This document shows positions 59,969 to 64,000 of a stretch of 64,000 nt of DNA, in pieces. Origin of the DNA: Mesorhizobium sp. M2E.F.Ca.ET.219.01.1.1. Lineage in GTDB: Bacteria > Pseudomonadota > Alphaproteobacteria > Rhizobiales > Rhizobiaceae. The DNA lies in assembly GCF_004016445.2 (NCBI RefSeq), contig NZ_SADT02000002.1:930001-994000 (forward strand), written 5' to 3'. The notes below the pieces were generated by a model. The model worked only from the letters and a program-made list of their open reading frames with translations, was not told the origin of the DNA and did not search any database. The translations under genes and the position numbers were made by a program. Every line of letters begins with the position of its first letter. The first letter of the stretch is position 1.

Positions 59969-60445
59969 TCAGGCTCCCTTCATCACTTCGGCCGCGTCCT
60001 GGACGGCGCGCACGATCTTGTCATAGCCGGTGCAGCGGCAGAGATTGCCGGCCAGCCCAAAGCGGATTTCCTCCTCGGTGGGCGAGGGGTTTTTCGCCAG
60101 AAGGTCTTTCGCCGCAATCAGGAAACCTGGCGTGCAGATGCCGCATTGCAAGGCCGCATGCTCCAGGAATTTCTGCTGCAGCGGGTGCAGCTGGTCGCCA
60201 TGCGCCATGCCTTCGATGGTCTCGACCTTGCGCCCTTCCGCTTCCGCGCCCAGCACCAGGCAGGAGCAGACCAGGCGGCCGTCGACGATGACGCTGCAGG
60301 CGCCGCAGTCGCCGGTGCCGCAGCCTTCCTTGGCGCCGGTCAGGCCGAGCCGATCGCGCAGCACTTCCAGCAGCGTCTCGTCGGGCTGGCAGAGATATTC
60401 GACGGCATCGCCGTTGATCGTGGTTGATACAGCTACACCGGCCAT
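59969..60445 (-). CDS. Molybdenum hydroxylase [2Fe-2S] subunit
   Basis: A 158-residue electron-transfer subunit with two [2Fe-2S] clusters: plant-type site GAKEGCGTGDCGACSVIVDG with CSCLV, and helical site LQCGICTPGFLIAAKDLLAK with GNLCRCTGYDKIV. It passes electrons from the Mo site to the FAD subunit. Its start overlaps the FAD subunit stop (TAATG), and it ends 3 bases before the large subunit, so the three genes are tightly coupled. Confidence 0.96.
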   Translation of the reverse strand: MAGVAVSTTINGDAVEYLCQPDETLLEVLRDRLGLTGAKEGCGTGDCGACSVIVDGRLVCSCLVLGAEAEGRKVETIEGMAHGDQLHPLQQKFLEHAALQCGICTPGFLIAAKDLLAKNPSPTEEEIRFGLAGNLCRCTGYDKIVRAVQDAAEVMKGA

Positions 60446-61305
60446 TATTTGCCTCCCGCACGCTTGTAGGCGATTGCCGCGGCTCTTTGCGCCAGCACGC
60501 CCGCAACTTTCCGTCTGAATTCGATGGTGCCGCGCTTGTCGTCGATCGGACGGCAGGCGCCGGAACAGATCTTCGCCAGCCGCTCCAGCGTCGCTTCGTC
60601 GAGCTTCGAGCCGACCAGCACCTGGCCTGCTTCCTCGACAAGCAGCACCGTGGGTGCCGAGGCGCCCAGCGCCACGCGCGCGGTCTTGATCGCGCCGTGA
60701 TCGTCCAGCGTCAGGTTCACGCCGGCGCTCACCACCGCAATGTCCATCTCGGTGCGCGGAATGAAGCGCAGATAGGCGTCGCCGGCATGCTCAGGACGCT
60801 TGTCGAGCAGGATCGCCTCGACGATCTCGCCCTTGGCCAAAGAGGTGCGGCCCGGTCCGGTCGGCACGCTCTCCACGGCAATCGTGCGCTTGCCCGAAGT
60901 CCCTACGACCACCGCCTTGGCGCCGGCCGCCACCAGCGCCGGCACGCTGTCGGCGGCGGGCGAGGCGTTGCAGAGATTGCCGGTGATGGTGCAGCGGCCC
61001 TGCACCTGCTTGGAGCCGATCAGGTTGGCCGCCTCGACCACGCCCGGCCATGCCTGCTTCAGCGCCTTGTTCTCGCCCAGCACCGCGCAGGGCACGGCGG
61101 CGCCGATCCGGAAGCCGTCGGCCGTCTCGGTGACGTCGCTCAGGCCGCCTATGCGCTTGATGTCGACGATCAGCTCAGGCTCGATGAAGCCGCCCTTCAT
61201 CCTCACCAGCAGGTCGCTGCCCCCGGCCAGGATGGCGGCCGGTCCTACTGCCTTGGCGAGCTCGCCAACGGCATCTTCTATTGAAAGCGGACGTATGTAA
61301 CGCAT
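60445..61305 (-). CDS. Molybdenum hydroxylase FAD subunit
   Basis: A 286-residue medium subunit. MRYIRPLSIEDAVGELAKAV, AAILAGGSDLLVRMKGGFIE and GRCTITGNLCNASPAADSVP are the FAD-binding motifs of the CoxM/XdhB family. The C-terminal CO_deh_flav_C domain is at about 180-280. The ATG at 61305 is used, with an upstream leader rejected as non-coding. It is the first gene of the FAD, Fe-S, Mo, MoaD-like operon. Confidence 0.94.
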   Translation of the reverse strand: MRYIRPLSIEDAVGELAKAVGPAAILAGGSDLLVRMKGGFIEPELIVDIKRIGGLSDVTETADGFRIGAAVPCAVLGENKALKQAWPGVVEAANLIGSKQVQGRCTITGNLCNASPAADSVPALVAAGAKAVVVGTSGKRTIAVESVPTGPGRTSLAKGEIVEAILLDKRPEHAGDAYLRFIPRTEMDIAVVSAGVNLTLDDHGAIKTARVALGASAPTVLLVEEAGQVLVGSKLDEATLERLAKICSGACRPIDDKRGTIEFRRKVAGVLAQRAAAIAYKRAGGK

Positions 61306-61482
61306 CGTCTCCCCTTGGTGATCGCTTTGTCGACGACCGTTATAAAGCCTCTGGTTATAATGGCCATCCCGTTCATGCATGTGCGGGTTGGGCCAGAGCC
61401 ATGCTCCAGATGCGCCCAGAGGCCGGGCCAGGGCGTCGCGGCCAGTTCCTTCGCCCCGTCTCTGCCGCAAACCGCAAAACTG

Positions 61483-62010
61483 TTATTCGTCCGATGTCCA
61501 TACCGGCTCGAATGAGACATTGCGCAACCCGGCCTTGCGCACCCGCTCGACGAACACGTCATTGACGAAGACCGGGGAAGCCCGCATCGGCAGCCTGAAC
61601 ACTTCCGCTGTCTGGATCTTCCTCCCGTCGAAGGCGTAGCGCTCGATCGCAAGGATGTCGCCGCCGTCGAAGCGCACGATCTGCGAGCGCGCCTCGTCCA
61701 GCGCGTCGATCACATGGGTGACGTTGAGCAGCCAGACCTCCTCGCCACGCAGCGCGACAAGCTCGCCATAAGGCCGCAACGCCGCCGCCAGCGCCTCGAC
61801 AGCCGGCCGGCGCAACAGCGGCGCATGCTCGCCGAGCCAGGGGAAATCGGAATAGAGCCGCTCGCCTTCCTCGACGCGCCGCATCACCGGCGGCTTCCAG
61901 CCCTTGAGGGATCGTCCGTCGAGGCTGAAGAATTCCTCGTAAGCGTCATCATCGGCCGGCAGCACCCATTCCTGCCCCTCCGACACGGCGAATTGATGGA
62001 TGGTCGTCAT
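61483..62010 (-). CDS. Imm11 (DUF1629)-like protein
   Basis: A 175-residue protein beginning MTTIHQFAVSEGQEWVLPAD. The blocks DFPWLGEHAPLLRRPAVEAL, AAALRPYGELVALRGEEVWL, LLNVTHVIDALDEARSQIVR and FVNDVFVERVRKAGLRNVSF are the pattern of the Imm11/DUF1629 family, first described as immunity proteins of polymorphic toxins. No toxin is adjacent, so it would be an orphan. Many family members lack known partners, and the role here is not shown. It lies between the molybdenum hydroxylase operon and a broken epimerase gene. Confidence 0.8.
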   Translation of the reverse strand: MTTIHQFAVSEGQEWVLPADDDAYEEFFSLDGRSLKGWKPPVMRRVEEGERLYSDFPWLGEHAPLLRRPAVEALAAALRPYGELVALRGEEVWLLNVTHVIDALDEARSQIVRFDGGDILAIERYAFDGRKIQTAEVFRLPMRASPVFVNDVFVERVRKAGLRNVSFEPVWTSDE

Positions 62011-62117
62011 CGCCCGATGGCGCTCCGCTGGTTTCGTCCGAGGATCGCGGCTCCAGGCGGTTCGCCAAAGCGCGCGCGGGCAAACATGCACCGGCCCCGC
62101 GCGCCGTTCAACCAAGC

Positions 62118-63149
62118 TCAGCCGCGCAGCAGGCCAAGCCGGATCAGGCTCTCGGCGCAGGATAGGATCGCTTCCTCCCGCGAGCGGGGCGTCCAGCCCA
62201 GCAGGCGCTCGGCCTTCCTGCCCGTCGCGCTCATGTCGTAGTGGAGCAGCGGCACCACGCCCTTGAGCTGCAGATTGGTTTCGGCGGCGATGCGCACCTG
62301 CTCATCGGGCCACACCTGCGTCGACACTTTTTCGGCGGCCTTGCCCAGCCGCTGCCGCAGCAATTCGGCGACCTCGACCATCCACATGCTCTCGCCGACG
62401 GTCGCCAGGAAGCGTTCGCCCCTGGCGGCCGGATCGGTCATGGCGCGCAGATGCAGATCCGCCACGTCGCGCACATCGACGCAGCAGGCGTTGACGTTGA
62501 GGCATCCCGGCTGCCCTTCCAGCATGTTGGCGATCAGCCTGATCGAATGCGAATAGTCGGCCCCCAGCACCGGCCCATAGACGGCGACCGGATTGATCGC
62601 CGCCAGTTCCAGCCCGTTGCCTTCGCGCGCCACGAAATCCCAGGCGGCGCGCTCGGCGAGCGTCTTCGACTTCTGGTAGGGCGCGACATTGCCGGTCAGG
62701 TCGCTTCAGTCGGTTTCGTCGAAGGGCCGCCGGTGGTCCGGCTTGTGGCCGACGCCGATCGCGCCGAAGGCCGATGTCAGCACGACGCGCCTCACCCCTG
62801 CGTCACGCGCGGCGCGCAGCACCCTGAGGTTCCCGTTGACGGCAGGCTCGATCCAATCCTCCTCGCGGGTCTGGTCGCCGGAAGGCGTCGGCGAGGCGCC
62901 ATGCATTACATAGTCGCATCCGGCCGCCGCCTCCGGCCATCCGCGGTCGTCTGTGAGATCGGCGTGGACGAAGGAGAGGCGGTTCCCCGCATCGACGCCG
63001 CCGACCTTGAGGTGCGCGCGCACCTCCGCTTCCCGCCCTGGCGAGCGGATGGTCGTGCGCACGCGGTAGTCCGCGTTCAGCAGCGCCAGCATGCAGTGTT
63101 GCGCGATGAAGCCGGTGCCGCCGGTCACCAGGACGAGTTTGTCGGTCAT
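62118..63149 (-). pseudogene. NAD-dependent epimerase/dehydratase interrupted by an in-frame stop
   Basis: A 343-codon frame of the extended SDR family (dihydroflavonol/cinnamoyl-CoA reductase type). MTDKLVLVTGGTGFIAQHCM binds NAD(P), and TSAFGAIGVG carries the catalytic Ser. After FDETD a TGA interrupts at 62706-62708; the same frame continues SDLTGNVAPYQKSKTLAERA, holding the catalytic YQKSK, and runs to 62118. A TGG at this point would restore FDETDWSD. The truncated product lacks the Tyr-Lys pair and should be inactive. A sequencing error is possible. It is divergent from an AraC regulator. Confidence 0.88.
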
Positions 63150-63277
63150 TTGATGCCTCTGGGGTCTGGAATGGAGCGCCGCATCCGATGGCGGGGCGCA
63201 GGATGCGCGGTAGGTAGGACGGCGCTTCTGTACTGTGAATGCTTGAAAATCCGCATTTCCTGCGCGAGAGTACGGAA

Positions 63278-64000
63278 ATGGCGGTCGATCCCTTCTCCGA
63301 TGTTCTCACGCTCACCAATGCCGAGGCGGTCGTCACGGGCGGCTTCACCGCCGGCGGCCCGTGGGCGATCAGCTTCCCTGGACGCGACAAGATCAAGTTC
63401 TTCGCCGTGGTGAAGGGCAGCTGCTGGGTCACTCTCGAAGGCGAGCCAGAACCCTTTCGCTTCGAGACCGGCGATGTCGGGCTGCTTGCGGCGCGGCGCG
63501 GCTTCGTGCTCGCCAGCGACCCAAGCCTTGCGCCGGTCGACGCGATGAGCCTGTTCACCGGCGCCGGCCGCACGCTGGTGACGCTGGGCGACGGCTCGGA
63601 ATTCGCCCATATCGGCGGCCATGTCCTGCTCGATCCGGCGCGCGGCAGGCTGCTGGCGGATTTACTGCCGCCATGGATCCATACGCGGGCGGCGTCGCCC
63701 CAGGCGGCCATTTTCCGCTGGCTCCTCGACCGGCTGATCGAGGAGAGGGACGCCGGCCAGCCGGGCGCTGAGCTCGCCTCGGCGCAGCTGACGCAACTGC
63801 TCTTCATCGAAATCCTGCGCTCGCATCTCGACACGGCGAGCCTGATGCCCGCCGGCTGGCTCAAAGCACTGGCCGAACCGCGCATCGCGCCGGCGCTGCG
63901 CCTGATGCACGGCGACCCGGCGCGTGCCTGGCATCTGGAGGAGCTGGCGAAAGCCTGTGCCATGTCGCGCACCTCATTCGCCGTCCATTTCAGGACGATC
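63278..64000 (+). CDS. AraC-family regulator with N-terminal cupin (3' end outside window)
   Basis: 241 codons are visible. MAVDPFSDVLTLTNAEAVVT leads into the cupin sensor (KFFAVVKGSCWVTLEGEPEP, FRFETGDVGLLAARRGFVLA). The first helix-turn-helix starts at WHLEELAKACAMSRTSFAVH just before the window ends. It belongs to the same subfamily as the regulator at 5542. Divergent from the interrupted epimerase, its likely target. Confidence 0.93.
   Translation, partial: MAVDPFSDVLTLTNAEAVVTGGFTAGGPWAISFPGRDKIKFFAVVKGSCWVTLEGEPEPFRFETGDVGLLAARRGFVLASDPSLAPVDAMSLFTGAGRTLVTLGDGSEFAHIGGHVLLDPARGRLLADLLPPWIHTRAASPQAAIFRWLLDRLIEERDAGQPGAELASAQLTQLLFIEILRSHLDTASLMPAGWLKALAEPRIAPALRLMHGDPARAWHLEELAKACAMSRTSFAVHFRTI

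Noticed and set aside
57701..61305. Aerobic CO dehydrogenase (coxMSL)
   Set aside because: Subunit order and active-site loop differ; the loop reads AAYRAPSAP and lacks the CSFR of form I enzymes.
1..64000. CRISPR arrays, tRNA or rRNA genes, IS elements
   Set aside because: No regularly spaced short repeats, no tRNA cloverleaf with CCA-type end, no transposase or integrase reading frame was seen on either strand.

Overview
The window reads as chromosomal DNA from a high-GC alphaproteobacterium of the Rhizobiales, most likely Mesorhizobium or a close relative. The evidence is the density of small Rhizobiales-type families (DUF768, DUF982, DUF2934, DUF6894, GYD, PRC-barrel), RIME-like intergenic palindromic repeats, several GGAAC-N16/17-(C/G/T)GTT sequences resembling promoters of the general-stress sigma factor EcfG, and an ars operon that uses an aquaglyceroporin (aqpS) in place of arsB. 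The genus is an inference. I see no rRNA, tRNA, CRISPR array, transposase or integrase.

Layout. 1-1.3 kb: a DesK/NarL-type sensor kinase, cut by the window start. 1.8-4.5 kb: small stress-type genes and repeats. 4.7-6.4 kb: a divergent SDR/AraC pair. 6.5-7.3 kb: the NHEJ protein Ku. 7.4-9.1 kb: a dmeRF-type metal-sensing repressor and CDF exporter. 9.4-12.4 kb: a frameshifted EamA transporter, a VOC protein with a divergent TetR regulator, and a dienelactone-hydrolase-like protein. 12.4-15.0 kb: a cobalamin riboswitch upstream of cbtB-cbtA and a third, unassigned membrane protein, with a divergent histidine-phosphatase-like gene. 15.7-19.5 kb: an arsenic region (DUF6428, arsR-aqpS-arsC, GNAT, MFS). 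19.8-20.6 kb: PRC-barrel and DUF2934 proteins. 20.8-24.4 kb: an enolase-superfamily enzyme with a dimethylglycine-dehydrogenase-like flavoenzyme. 24.5-31.0 kb: an L,D-transpeptidase, DUF982 pair, cardiolipin-synthase-like enzyme and many small genes. 31.0-37.5 kb: a LysR regulator divergent from cupin-ADH-MFS, then cupin/RibD-like, lipoprotein and EthD genes. 37.5-40.5 kb: DUF2934, 3-methyladenine glycosylase, a PIN-type toxin-antitoxin pair and an M20 amidohydrolase. 40.8-48.7 kb: a GGDEF-EAL protein, a repeat cluster, a BclA-like ABC transporter, a DOPA-dioxygenase-like protein, PepSY, two cytochromes b and a flavodoxin. 49.4-52.1 kb: a trimeric-autotransporter-like protein and a secreted partner. 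52.5-55.5 kb: a large foreign-looking SIR2-STAND-TPR gene. 55.6-57.7 kb: a decayed MoaD-like pseudogene, DUF768 genes and micro-ORFs. 57.4-61.3 kb: a three-subunit molybdenum hydroxylase operon ending in an intact MoaD-like gene. 61.5-64 kb: an Imm11-type protein, an epimerase with an in-frame stop and a second divergent AraC regulator, cut by the window end.

The most exciting item is the single 1010-residue protein at 52511-55543. It joins an N-terminal SIR2-like domain (a possible NADase effector) to a STAND/NB-ARC ATPase and C-terminal TPR-like repeats. That is the architecture of single-gene anti-phage sensors. Its base composition and codon use contrast sharply with the high-GC genes around it, and it lies next to a decayed paralogue of a nearby gene, which suggests an acquired defence gene in a variable spot.

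Two genes carry single lesions in otherwise well-preserved reading frames: the EamA transporter (one base missing) and the NAD-dependent epimerase (TGG read as TGA). Both may be real pseudogenes or sequencing errors. Coordinates come from reading the sequence by eye together with its translations. Functions given for small domain-of-unknown-function proteins are family assignments, not roles.
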